Positions 57,630-64,000 of a stretch of DNA of 64,000 nucleotides are shown one piece after another. The position numbers were made by a program, and so were the translations under genes. Origin of the DNA: a virus; IMG/VR virus record IMGVR_UViG_3300021420_000022, positions 28,393-92,392 of that record; one strand, given 5' to 3'. Each line of letters begins with the position of its first letter. Within the stretch, counting starts at the first letter, position 1. The notes below the pieces were generated by a model, which was not told the DNA's origin, did no database searches, and saw only the letters and a program-made list of their open reading frames with translations.

Positions 57630-57857
57630 ATGAGCGCAAAAGTTATGGGGTCGACGCCACGCGAACATGTTACGCCGAGAGAAATGCGATGCGGTCAGAT
57701 CGGAACGTTCAGATATGACGGTCAACAAATTCTCGCGCTACGGACTTTCTCCGAGATCGTTGATCTGAACGATGCCGCGTCAACATGGGGCCTTGACGCG
57801 TCCTATGATATCGAGTTGCTTCCGGCGGGGACCAAAATCGAAGTTGAGGCCGAGTAG
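57630..57857 (+). CDS. hypothetical protein
   Basis: 75 residues, MSAKVMGSTPREHVTPREMR, small beta-type. GGAG upstream. Not recognised. Confidence 0.6.
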   Translation: MSAKVMGSTPREHVTPREMRCGQIGTFRYDGQQILALRTFSEIVDLNDAASTWGLDASYDIELLPAGTKIEVEAE

Positions 57858-57884
57858 AAGTAAAATCATGACGGGAGGAAACAA

Positions 57885-58439
57885 ATGAAGGGCAGAATCA
57901 AAGCAGTAGTTTTGGGGCTCGTGCTTGCTCTTGCAGTACTCGTCGCAGTTCCGTCGTACGCGCAGACCGTTGCGTTGTCCGCCGCATTTACATTCAACAG
58001 CAGTTCGCAAATCGTGTCATGGAATGGGAGTGACCCGTCTAACCCGCCATTTCCGTATGAAATGGGCGCGATTAGCCTCAACTCCAGCTTCGGTGGCGGC
58101 TACGGTTCCGGACTTGACGTTCCGTTTCAACTCGGGTTCCTGAACAACGGATTTCTCTCACCGTGTAATCCGATAGCGTTCGGAGCCAAAGTTTGGACTA
58201 ACGGCACCGGTACTCGCACCGGAGACACGTTCACAGTATCGGGCAGCACGACGTGCCCATACTTCACGGGCGAATGGGGCACCTATGAGAACAGCAACAA
58301 TCGGTTGGACGGCTTTAGCGTGACGGCCAGCTACGTTCGCACTTCGCACACGGCGTGCCGCTACGGTCGTTGCACCACGTACTACACCGATACGCTGCAA
58401 GGCGGCAGCGGGGTGGTTACAGACAGCACGATCAACTAA
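57885..58439 (+). CDS. exported beta-rich protein
   Basis: 184 residues. Signal peptide KAVVLGLVLALAVLVAVPSY, then Ser/Thr/Gly/Asn-rich beta sequence with Cys pairs (PCNPI, TCPYF, HTACRYGRCTTYYTD). Looks like an extracellular or periplasmic beta-sandwich protein of the kind seen in environmental bacteria (PEP-CTERM style without the anchor). GGGAGG upstream. Confidence 0.65.
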   Translation: MKGRIKAVVLGLVLALAVLVAVPSYAQTVALSAAFTFNSSSQIVSWNGSDPSNPPFPYEMGAISLNSSFGGGYGSGLDVPFQLGFLNNGFLSPCNPIAFGAKVWTNGTGTRTGDTFTVSGSTTCPYFTGEWGTYENSNNRLDGFSVTASYVRTSHTACRYGRCTTYYTDTLQGGSGVVTDSTIN

Positions 58440-58448
58440 CTTGGATCG

Positions 58449-58474
58449 GCCCGGCCCTCCGCATGGGGCTGGGC
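58449..58474 (+). terminator. GC-rich hairpin
   Basis: GCCCGGCCC (58449-58457) pairs with GGGCTGGGC (58466-58474) over 9 bp with one G-U. No U tract follows. It resembles the hairpins after the tmRNA and its copy, so one hairpin type may bound genes here. Confidence 0.45.
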
Positions 58475-58496
58475 TAACCTTAAAAAGGAGACGAAC

Positions 58497-58748
58497 ATGG
58501 CAGCGAAAACTAAGAAGGCTAAGAAGGCCACGAAAACGAAAGTAAAGAAAGCAAAGACTGTGAAGAAGACCTCGGCGGTCGATCCGATCTCAGAAGTTTC
58601 GGACACGGCATTCGTCAGTGACTACGAGGATCGACAGCTGGAGCAACAGTTCATCGAAGGCCTCGACGACCTTGATTTGAACGACGAGACCGATCCCTAT
58701 GATCATGAATATGATTATGAGATCAATGAAGATGAGGACGAGCTCTAA
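58497..58748 (+). CDS. charge-segregated protein
   Basis: 83 residues: residues 1-25 are Lys-rich (KTKKAKKATKTKVKKAKTVK), residues 45-83 nearly all acidic (DPYDHEYDYEINEDEDEL). Could bind nucleic acid or basic host protein. AAAGGAGA upstream. Confidence 0.6.
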   Translation: MAAKTKKAKKATKTKVKKAKTVKKTSAVDPISEVSDTAFVSDYEDRQLEQQFIEGLDDLDLNDETDPYDHEYDYEINEDEDEL

Positions 58749-59188
58749 TGTGCGACGCGTGCAGACGGTCTAACTCGTCATCGATTGAGCAGCCGGAGCC
58801 AGCGATAACGAAACTTATTGTTGACTCCGTAGCCATCGAAAAGGATCGCGACCGCTGGCGGCGAGCCCTGAACGATTGCACTCCGGGCGGCAGTGAGTTT
58901 GCCCGAGACCCGGACTATTGCAAGAAGTACGTTCAAGAGCGCCGCGATTCTCTGTGGAAGTTAAACGTGAAGTTCGTTATGGAGAACCGCGATCTCCGCG
59001 AGGCTCTTGACGACGCGATCAAGACTTTGCGGCTCGTGCGCAACGGTGCCGAAGGGAAAGAGATTCAGACTCTAGCCCGAGACGTGGTCGACAAATTGGA
59101 GGAAATTCGTGTCGGAAGAGCAAAGCAAACGGAAGACCCCGGACCCGGGGAAGCATTTAATGCTATCGCTAGGAAAGAGTGTCTTTAG
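58748..59188 (+). CDS. hypothetical helical protein
   Basis: 146 residues, MCDACRRSNSSSIEQPEP start with CxxC, then helical (DRWRRALNDCTPGGSEFARD). Coupled by TAATG. Confidence 0.6.
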   Translation: MCDACRRSNSSSIEQPEPAITKLIVDSVAIEKDRDRWRRALNDCTPGGSEFARDPDYCKKYVQERRDSLWKLNVKFVMENRDLREALDDAIKTLRLVRNGAEGKEIQTLARDVVDKLEEIRVGRAKQTEDPGPGEAFNAIARKECL

Positions 59189-59285
59189 AATTGTTGGGTG
59201 CAGCTTGCTTCCGTTCAGTTTACCTGCGGCGGCTGCGCTGCTTGTTGAGGCGGAAATTCTCGGCATCGTGGAGGAGTTAGTTTAA
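59109..59285 (+). CDS. small hydrophobic protein
   Basis: 58 residues from GTG at 59109, inside the end of the previous gene. Basic start and a hydrophobic segment PFSLPAAAALLVEAEILGIV. Stop overlaps the next start (TAATG), which supports it. Confidence 0.5.
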   Translation: MSEEQSKRKTPDPGKHLMLSLGKSVFRIVGCSLLPFSLPAAAALLVEAEILGIVEELV

Positions 59286-59683
59286 TGAAGCCAACGGTCA
59301 TTCAGATTCGTAAGCACGCTCGCGTCTATATCGTCGAAGACAACGAGGAGCGCCTGAAGTGGTTCTTCGCTAAACTTCCCAGCGCGCTAATCTGGTACGA
59401 GAAGGACCCGAAGCTAGCGGTCGAGCAACTTTCATGGTTGATGCCCGAAAGCATGGACTGCATCTTTCTCGACTTCGACCTCGGGCCGGGGAATGTCAAG
59501 CATTCGACAATCAATGCGATACCGGTTGTCGATTTTTTGAACAGTAAGCTCACGTCGCGACGTGCGCAACGTAACATCGTGATTCACAGTCAGAACGCTC
59601 CGGGCGCATTCTGGATGAACACGATGCTACCCGGCGCAGCACGGTTGCCGTTCGGCGAATTTGATATTCAAGAGGTGCCCTGA
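59285..59683 (+). CDS. receiver-like protein, cyclic-phosphate type
   Basis: 132 residues. VYIVEDNEERLKWFFAKL, CIFLDFDLGPG and NIVIHSQNAPGAFWM follow the order of the receiver-like domain described for cyclic-phosphate processing (LDxDLG, then HSxNAxG). No output domain. If so, it may act on cyclic nucleotides, including defence signals; the match was made from memory. Confidence 0.55.
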   Translation: MKPTVIQIRKHARVYIVEDNEERLKWFFAKLPSALIWYEKDPKLAVEQLSWLMPESMDCIFLDFDLGPGNVKHSTINAIPVVDFLNSKLTSRRAQRNIVIHSQNAPGAFWMNTMLPGAARLPFGEFDIQEVP

Positions 59684-59868
59684 TGGCCGATCTTAGCTGG
59701 CCGTACGTCAAGGATGTCCATCCGACGCCAGACGAACGCGCTGAACGAGCGCTCAATTTGATTTTTGGACGGGATATGTGGAGTCCGTTCGCTAAATCTG
59801 TTATCGCAACCGAGATTCGCAACGCGATTCATGAAACTTTGAAACCGTACACGAAGGAGGAAGTATGA
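59683..59868 (+). CDS. small hypothetical protein
   Basis: 61 residues, MADLSWPYVKDVHPTPDERA, helical. Coupled at both ends. Confidence 0.55.
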   Translation: MADLSWPYVKDVHPTPDERAERALNLIFGRDMWSPFAKSVIATEIRNAIHETLKPYTKEEV

Positions 59869-60086
59869 AGAACTTGAAAATACTGTTGTTGAAAGTTGGC
59901 GCAAATGTCGGCTCGGCGGATTCTGTGGTCAACGAAGAGCAGTATGAGGCGGCCATAAAGGAGTTTGACGCTCTTGAGGCCGCAGGCATCGAAGTGAAGA
60001 TCGAGCAGGTTGAAACGGTCACTGTCGTCAAACCGAAGTCGAAGCGTGGACGCAAAGCAAAGAAAGCATTAAAGGAGCAATCATGA
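59865..60086 (+). CDS. small protein with basic tail
   Basis: 73 residues, KNLKILLLKVGANVGSADS and a C-terminal KPKSKRGRKAKKALK. A small alpha/beta protein with a possible DNA-binding tail. Confidence 0.55.
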   Translation: MKNLKILLLKVGANVGSADSVVNEEQYEAAIKEFDALEAAGIEVKIEQVETVTVVKPKSKRGRKAKKALKEQS

Positions 60087-60472
60087 GACGTAAGAAAACA
60101 GAAGTAGACGTAACAAAACAGACGTTGGCAGCAGAAGAGCAGGGTATAACTCTTACTCCAAAGCACGGCGGCGCGGAGCCTACGCATTTCGATGACACAT
60201 CGCGCCACACTGACGGCGTGATCGATCTGGACCCGGTGCAGCGTACGCAGTTCATTGCCGAGACATTGACCGACAAACCGAAGCGCAAGTACACGAAGCG
60301 CGCCAAGAAAGTCGTTGTCACGCCAACTTTCATTGACGGCGAAGCGATTCTCAGTGCTCGCATTCAGGAATTCACCAACTACGCTCTCGGGAAAGTGACG
60401 TTTGAGGACTTTTCGAAGCGTGACGACAAGTTCCGGCAGCTTGCGGAGCTCGCCGCCGAGATCAACAAATAG
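60083..60472 (+). CDS. hypothetical protein with basic patch
   Basis: 129 residues. KPKRKYTKRAKKVVVTPTF at about residues 75-93 resembles an AT-hook-type basic patch; the end is helical. ATGA-coupled. Confidence 0.55.
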   Translation: MRRKKTEVDVTKQTLAAEEQGITLTPKHGGAEPTHFDDTSRHTDGVIDLDPVQRTQFIAETLTDKPKRKYTKRAKKVVVTPTFIDGEAILSARIQEFTNYALGKVTFEDFSKRDDKFRQLAELAAEINK

Positions 60473-60473
60473 C

Positions 60474-60502
60474 TTGACAAGCGCCTCGCGTTCTGATAAG
60501 GT
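60474..60502 (+). promoter_or_regulatory. promoter of the integrase segment
   Basis: TTGACA (60474-60479), 17-base spacer, TAAGGT (60497-60502), with the ATG of a small gene at 60509. Confidence 0.85.
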
Positions 60503-60508
60503 TGGAGC

Positions 60509-60628
60509 ATGAAAATCGTACACGCACTAGCGATCATCGCCGTTCTCACGATACTGGCGTGGTCTAAAGCGCACGGACAAACGGTCATGCTCCCCTATCT
60601 TCCGCGAAGGAGTCGATCATGCAAATAA
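60509..60628 (+). CDS. 39-residue exported or membrane peptide
   Basis: MKIVHALAIIAVLTILAW then a polar basic tail. A signal peptide-like start. It overlaps the integrase start by 10 bases, so it may couple integrase translation. Confidence 0.5.
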   Translation: MKIVHALAIIAVLTILAWSKAHGQTVMLPYLPRRSRSCK

Positions 60629-61524
60629 CTTTCGCCGATCAGAGCGTCGAGTACATCCGGCAGCTTCGGACAAGCCGCAATCCGGCCAGCCCGAACACCC
60701 TGAAGCGCTACCAGAGCTACCTAGACGCCCGTTTGGTTCCCCAGATCGGTTCTAGGCAGCTTTCCGAGCTGACTGGGGCCGCCTGCAAGGCGTTTTTCGA
60801 CCCGATAGCCGATAAACTCAGCGCGTCCTCCCTGAACGGTATCTATAACGTTCTTATAGGGGTTATCGACTCCGCCGTGGACGCCAACGGCAACCAACTC
60901 TACCCCCGACTCTGGAAAAAGTCGTTTTTGGACCTCCCTGAGCTGGTTCCAGGCGAGCAAAACACCCCTGAGATACCCCAAAAAACGCTAACGGAGGCGA
61001 TTCTAGGGGGGTCTCCTGAGGATAAGCGCCTGTGGGCCTTCCTCGCAGGCTCCGGCCTCAGGATCGCGGAATGCTTGGCAGTACGGACCACGCCAGACGG
61101 ACTCGGTAACTACTGGGATCGAGCTGCCGCGACCGTTACGGTCGAGGTTCAGCGCGATCTACGGGACCCCGACGCGCATCGGACGACAAAGACCGCCGCA
61201 GGGCGTCGCATCGTCGACCTGCCCCGCGACCTGAACGCGTTCCTCATTCGGACGACTCCGGAGGGAGCGTTTCTGTTCACCAGCAAGTACGACGGCCTCT
61301 ACAAACGTCTCAAGAAGGCGATACCTGACGCCGGGTTTCACTCTTTCCGCCGTTTTCGGCTGACCCAGATCGCTGCCAAGAATGCGCCGATCACTTTGGA
61401 GCACTTCTGGTCCGGGCACGCGGCGGACGGCGTTCACGAGCGTTACGCCAAGTGGGCCACGAAGAACGAAGAGCGCCGTGAGTGGGCCGACAAGATTGGT
61501 CTCGGATTCGAGCTGCCGCAATGA
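60619..61524 (+). CDS. int: tyrosine recombinase (integrase)
   Basis: 301 residues. Core-binding N-terminal domain (TLKRYQSYLDARLVPQIG) and a catalytic domain with Arg148 in GS-GLRIAEC, Lys191 in TTKTAAGRR, His241 and Arg244 in HSFRRFR, His267 in SGHAADG and Tyr276 in ERYAKW. Integrates or resolves phage DNA. GAAGGAG upstream. An attachment site was not identified; the tRNA and tmRNA are possible targets but 4 kb or more away. Confidence 0.9.
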   Translation: MQITFADQSVEYIRQLRTSRNPASPNTLKRYQSYLDARLVPQIGSRQLSELTGAACKAFFDPIADKLSASSLNGIYNVLIGVIDSAVDANGNQLYPRLWKKSFLDLPELVPGEQNTPEIPQKTLTEAILGGSPEDKRLWAFLAGSGLRIAECLAVRTTPDGLGNYWDRAAATVTVEVQRDLRDPDAHRTTKTAAGRRIVDLPRDLNAFLIRTTPEGAFLFTSKYDGLYKRLKKAIPDAGFHSFRRFRLTQIAAKNAPITLEHFWSGHAADGVHERYAKWATKNEERREWADKIGLGFELPQ

Positions 61525-61601
61525 TAGGTACGATTGGCGCGCTCATCGTAATCGTGATTCTGGTTTTCCTGATCGTGACCGGGCCGGTTCGAAAAGACTA
61601 G
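61521..61601 (+). CDS. 26-residue membrane peptide
   Basis: MIGTIGALIVIVILVFLI plus VTGPVRKD. One membrane span. ATGA-coupled to the integrase stop. Confidence 0.5.
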   Translation: MIGTIGALIVIVILVFLIVTGPVRKD

Positions 61602-61609
61602 GAGGAGCA

Positions 61610-61906
61610 ATGACCGAAGACGAAAAGTGGTACGCTCAGCAGTACCCGTGGGAACTGGCCGATTGCGGGATGTGCCTCACCATGCATGCCGACTTTCAGT
61701 GCGAACATCACCCAGACTTATCGACGGCGGCGAGCACCGCTGAAATCCCGTATCCTGCTGAAAAAGTGTGGGGCAAACCAACGTTGGAAGACAAACGCGA
61801 GGAAGCTGTCGTGATCCGCGAGCAGTTCGCGCAGTACTACACGAAGACGAAAGCGAAGGAGCCGAAAGTCGTATTCGGGGAACTCGCAGAGCCGTCTAAC
61901 GATTAA
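61610..61906 (+). CDS. hypothetical protein
   Basis: 98 residues from the ATG at 61610 behind GGAGGAG. DCGMCLTMHADFQCEHHP is a Cys/His-rich part. Not recognised. Confidence 0.6.
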   Translation: MTEDEKWYAQQYPWELADCGMCLTMHADFQCEHHPDLSTAASTAEIPYPAEKVWGKPTLEDKREEAVVIREQFAQYYTKTKAKEPKVVFGELAEPSND

Positions 61907-61915
61907 GGAGGACTG

Positions 61916-62137
61916 ATGCTCAACCCAGCGCAAGCTAAACGACTGGCCGATCTTGAGAAGGAGTCCGTCAGGATCAGTTTTGAGCGGACTAAATATTCGT
62001 TCGCGAGCGACCCCAAAGGTTCCGCAGAGTGGGACCGACTCTGGACGGAGAGGATCGTTCTTGAGAAAGAGATCGAGCAGCTTCGAGCACTCAATACCGT
62101 TCGAACTGTATTTCCGACGATACCGTTAGAGATTTAA
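61916..62137 (+). CDS. helical protein
   Basis: 73 residues, MLNPAQAKRLADLEKESVRI, coiled-coil-like. GGAGG upstream. Confidence 0.55.
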   Translation: MLNPAQAKRLADLEKESVRISFERTKYSFASDPKGSAEWDRLWTERIVLEKEIEQLRALNTVRTVFPTIPLEI

Positions 62138-62146
62138 GGAGGAAGT

Positions 62147-62305
62147 ATGAAGGAGAAAATCCGAGACGCGGTCGCCGACATTGCCGCCGATCTTGCGGAT
62201 CGAAGGGGCCTCGGCGACGAATGGGATCAACTTGACGCCCAAATGCAGCACGACATCATGGATGAATGGGTCGAAATCATCGAGAGAGCTTTGGAGGAAC
62301 AATGA
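62147..62305 (+). CDS. small acidic helical protein
   Basis: 52 residues, MKEKIRDAVADIAADLADRR. AAGGAGG upstream; ends ATGA-coupled. Confidence 0.55.
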   Translation: MKEKIRDAVADIAADLADRRGLGDEWDQLDAQMQHDIMDEWVEIIERALEEQ

Positions 62306-62466
62306 AAGTCAAAATAACGTTTGAACCCGAAACTGTAGCCGAGTCCGCTGCCCTAAAACTTTTCAGCGGCATTCACGCTGGCGATATCTTCGAAAGCAAC
62401 CTTGACCGGGCGCACAGACTGCTTGAAGCGCTCATCGGGGTTCTGAAACTGGCTATCGTACCATGA
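62302..62466 (+). CDS. small hypothetical protein
   Basis: 54 residues, MKVKITFEPETVAESAALKL. Coupled at both ends. Not recognised. Confidence 0.55.
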   Translation: MKVKITFEPETVAESAALKLFSGIHAGDIFESNLDRAHRLLEALIGVLKLAIVP

Positions 62467-62654
62467 AAAACTGGTACAAACTTCGATACTCGTTGTCCGT
62501 TACAGGCTACGGCGTCATCGTCAGAGCGATAGATGTCGATGTTCTTGGCGACGATCTTGAGGACGCTATCTTTAACGCTCGGTTCCAACTGACGAAAATG
62601 TTTCAACTCGCCGAAACCAAACACGAACTCACACTTACCGGCGTCCGCCAATAG
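62463..62654 (+). CDS. small beta-rich protein
   Basis: 63 residues, MKNWYKLRYSLSVTGYGVIV then a helix and a final strand. Ferredoxin-like layout possible. Confidence 0.55.
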   Translation: MKNWYKLRYSLSVTGYGVIVRAIDVDVLGDDLEDAIFNARFQLTKMFQLAETKHELTLTGVRQ

Positions 62655-62662
62655 GAGGCGAC

Positions 62663-62902
62663 ATGGCAGTAAAATACGAATGCGACCGTTGTAAAAAGCT
62701 TCAAAACCAGCCCTTGCACCCACTCAGTCCTCGGGGCATCGATTACGAGGACGACTTCAGCGACTGGCGGCTTAACCAAATGTCGTGCCGCTACGATCTT
62801 TGCGAAAGTTGTCTCGTTCTGATTGCGGAAATTCTCAGCAACCCGAAGGCTATCGTGACGGTGCCGTCAATCGTCAAAACTGGAAATGACTACGACATAT
62901 GA
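62663..62902 (+). CDS. zinc-site protein
   Basis: 79 residues. YECDRCKKLQNQPLH and CRYDLCESCLVL give two CxxC pairs. GGAGG upstream; ATGA-coupled to the phosphatase. Confidence 0.6.
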   Translation: MAVKYECDRCKKLQNQPLHPLSPRGIDYEDDFSDWRLNQMSCRYDLCESCLVLIAEILSNPKAIVTVPSIVKTGNDYDI

Positions 62903-63657
62903 TCACAACTACTAGCGCGACGGCCCAAGGAAACCGCACGTATCAAGAAGACCGTATCGTCATTGCCAAAGTTCCGTTCGGGACTCTTCTGGCCGTCGCG
63001 GACGGGCATGGCGGGTCTGAGACCAGCCATCATTTGGCGGATATTCTTGCTTCGACATGGACCGGCCTGTACACAAAGTGGGCCGGTGACCCTGTCGAAA
63101 TGTTCCTCAAGAAAGTTTTCGTCGACCTCGATGCGGAAACTCGGTTTCGAGACGCGGGGTCGACCCTCAGCGTAGTGTTTGTTGACGAGATCGGTTCCAA
63201 GGCGGCTGTAGCGGTTTTAGGCGATAGCCCGGTGATAATTCGACAGACCCGTGTTCCGGACCCTCATAAAACTTGGGTTTCACCGGAGCATAATGTCCGC
63301 ACCAACATGGTCGAGAGAGCAGCAGTACAACAGCGCGGTGGCTTCTGTTCAGGAGGGTATTGTTTCGCTCACTATTCCGAAAAAGGGCTGCAAATGACCC
63401 GCGCTTTCGGCGACATTGAGCTCGGCGGCATCCTAAGTCGCGAACCGGAGATTTTCGTTCACGAACTGAACAAACCGGCTTGTATTTTGGTCGCTAGCGA
63501 CGGGTTGATCGACCCGACTCACGTCAACGGTGAACTTAATTACGAAACAATCGTGGATATGCTCGACGCCGGTGCGGAAGCTAAAGAACTGGTGAGCCGC
63601 GCAGTCAAAATGCAAACTAACGACAACGCATCGGCTATCGTTTGGAGAAATAAGTGA
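62899..63657 (+). CDS. PP2C-type serine/threonine phosphatase
   Basis: 252 residues. PPM/PP2C motifs in order: NRTYQEDRIV, LLAVADGHGGS, AVLGDSPVII, TRAFGDIELGGILSREPEI, LVASDGLID and TNDNASAIVW, with metal-binding Asp in DGHGG, DG and DN. It would remove phosphates from host or phage proteins. No kinase is visible in this window. Confidence 0.88.
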   Translation: MITTTSATAQGNRTYQEDRIVIAKVPFGTLLAVADGHGGSETSHHLADILASTWTGLYTKWAGDPVEMFLKKVFVDLDAETRFRDAGSTLSVVFVDEIGSKAAVAVLGDSPVIIRQTRVPDPHKTWVSPEHNVRTNMVERAAVQQRGGFCSGGYCFAHYSEKGLQMTRAFGDIELGGILSREPEIFVHELNKPACILVASDGLIDPTHVNGELNYETIVDMLDAGAEAKELVSRAVKMQTNDNASAIVWRNK

Positions 63658-63764
63658 GCCACTTCGATCCACAATCGTTTGTCACAGGGCTGCTGCTGGG
63701 CGCAGGCGCGTTCGCTCTGCTCTCGGTTTACTTCACACTGGTGGGACCGCCGGAGATAAAATGA
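63654..63764 (+). CDS. 36-residue membrane peptide
   Basis: From GTG at 63654 overlapping the phosphatase stop: VSHFDPQSFVTGLLLGAGAF with one membrane span, then PPEIK. ATGA-coupled to the next gene. Confidence 0.5.
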   Translation: MSHFDPQSFVTGLLLGAGAFALLSVYFTLVGPPEIK

Positions 63765-64000
63765 GATTACCGAACGGAAAAGAGACAATGTCAGTCGGCG
63801 ACCTTCAAAAAGTTATGGAGGGCCTAGACGACTCTCTGCCTGTCGAAATTTTCCCGGTCGAGTGCAACGGCGACGAGCCCCACGGCGACGAGCCCCACGG
63901 CGACGAGCCCCACGGCGACGAGCCCCACGGCGACGAGCCCCACGGCGACGAGCCCCACGGCGACGAGCCCCACGGCGACGACCCCCACGGCGATTACGGG
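63761..64000 (+). CDS. partial protein with GDEPH repeats
   Basis: The frame is open to the right edge. MRLPNGKETMSVGDLQKVME, then VEIFPVECNG and a run of GDEPH units. The first 45 residues look like a small regular domain; the rest is the repeat. Confidence 0.55.
   Translation, partial: MRLPNGKETMSVGDLQKVMEGLDDSLPVEIFPVECNGDEPHGDEPHGDEPHGDEPHGDEPHGDEPHGDEPHGDDPHGDYG
63869..63988 (+). repeat. 15-bp tandem repeat at the window edge
   Basis: Eight copies of GGCGACGAGCCCCAC, the last changed to GGCGACGACCCCCAC. It codes GDEPH pentapeptides and continues as GDYG to the edge. Confidence 0.9.

Noticed and set aside
63869-63988. CRISPR-like array at the right edge
   Set aside because: Contiguous 15-bp units with no spacers, coding GDEPH.

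Overview
The window is a large piece of a tailed double-stranded DNA phage genome (or an integrated copy of one). It has a terminase, portal, tail fibres, its own replication machinery, two wall-degrading enzymes, a tyrosine recombinase, very tight gene packing with hundreds of ATGA and TAATG overlaps, and no housekeeping genes. The host is Gram-negative-like in style: sec signal peptides, a lipobox protein, AGGAGG ribosome sites and TTGACA-N17-TAnnnT promoters. It cannot be named from the sequence. The left arm (1-23181) is read leftward and the right arm (23986-64000) rightward, diverging from an 800-base control region (23182-23985). Both window edges cut through genes, and the major capsid protein is not present; it probably lies beyond the left edge.

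Left arm, in transcription order from 23181 down to 1: small membrane, zinc-site and peptidase genes (20.8-23.2 kb); three exported tail-fibre or beta-helix proteins with signal peptides (15.8-20.4 kb); holin-like and peptidase-like genes (14.3-15.7 kb); a 849-residue fibre with internal repeats; a glycosyltransferase; a tail protein carrying a DUF3494 (ice-binding-like) domain (9.4-10.8 kb); small virion genes; a secreted trypsin-like protease; then terminase large subunit, portal and head genes.

Right arm: many short early genes behind at least eight host-type promoters (23.9-30.5 kb); a structured RNA of about 360 bases with a predicted pseudoknot (30.5-30.86 kb); a T5 A1-like protein; nucleotide-pool genes (dATP/dGTP diphosphohydrolase-like, deoxyribosyltransferase-like, MazG-like, dUTPase); a replication block (DnaQ-like exonuclease, SSB-like protein, prim-pol/DUF3987 protein, family A DNA polymerase, UvrD-like helicase, Cas4/RecB-like nuclease, DHH phosphoesterase); lysis genes (lytic transglycosylase at 27 kb, GH24 endolysin and lipoprotein at 53.5-54.4 kb); and a distal accessory block with a receiver-like protein, tyrosine recombinase and PP2C phosphatase. 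Five small HNH or endonuclease VII-type genes are scattered through the arm, one of them broken.

The most unusual content is RNA. At 56611-56932 there is what reads as a complete circularly permuted (two-piece) tmRNA gene: tRNA-like 3' half with CCA first, then a spacer, then the 5' half with the GGTTTCGACGG signature and a roughly 30-residue tag frame. A diverged tandem copy of the tag part, without the tRNA-like domain, follows at 57420-57607 and overlaps another reading frame. At 44648-44722 a 75-base tRNA with encoded CCA lies inside, and in frame with, a protein-coding gene. A 30-32-base element of unknown function occurs at 23.35, 31.27 and 48.66 kb.
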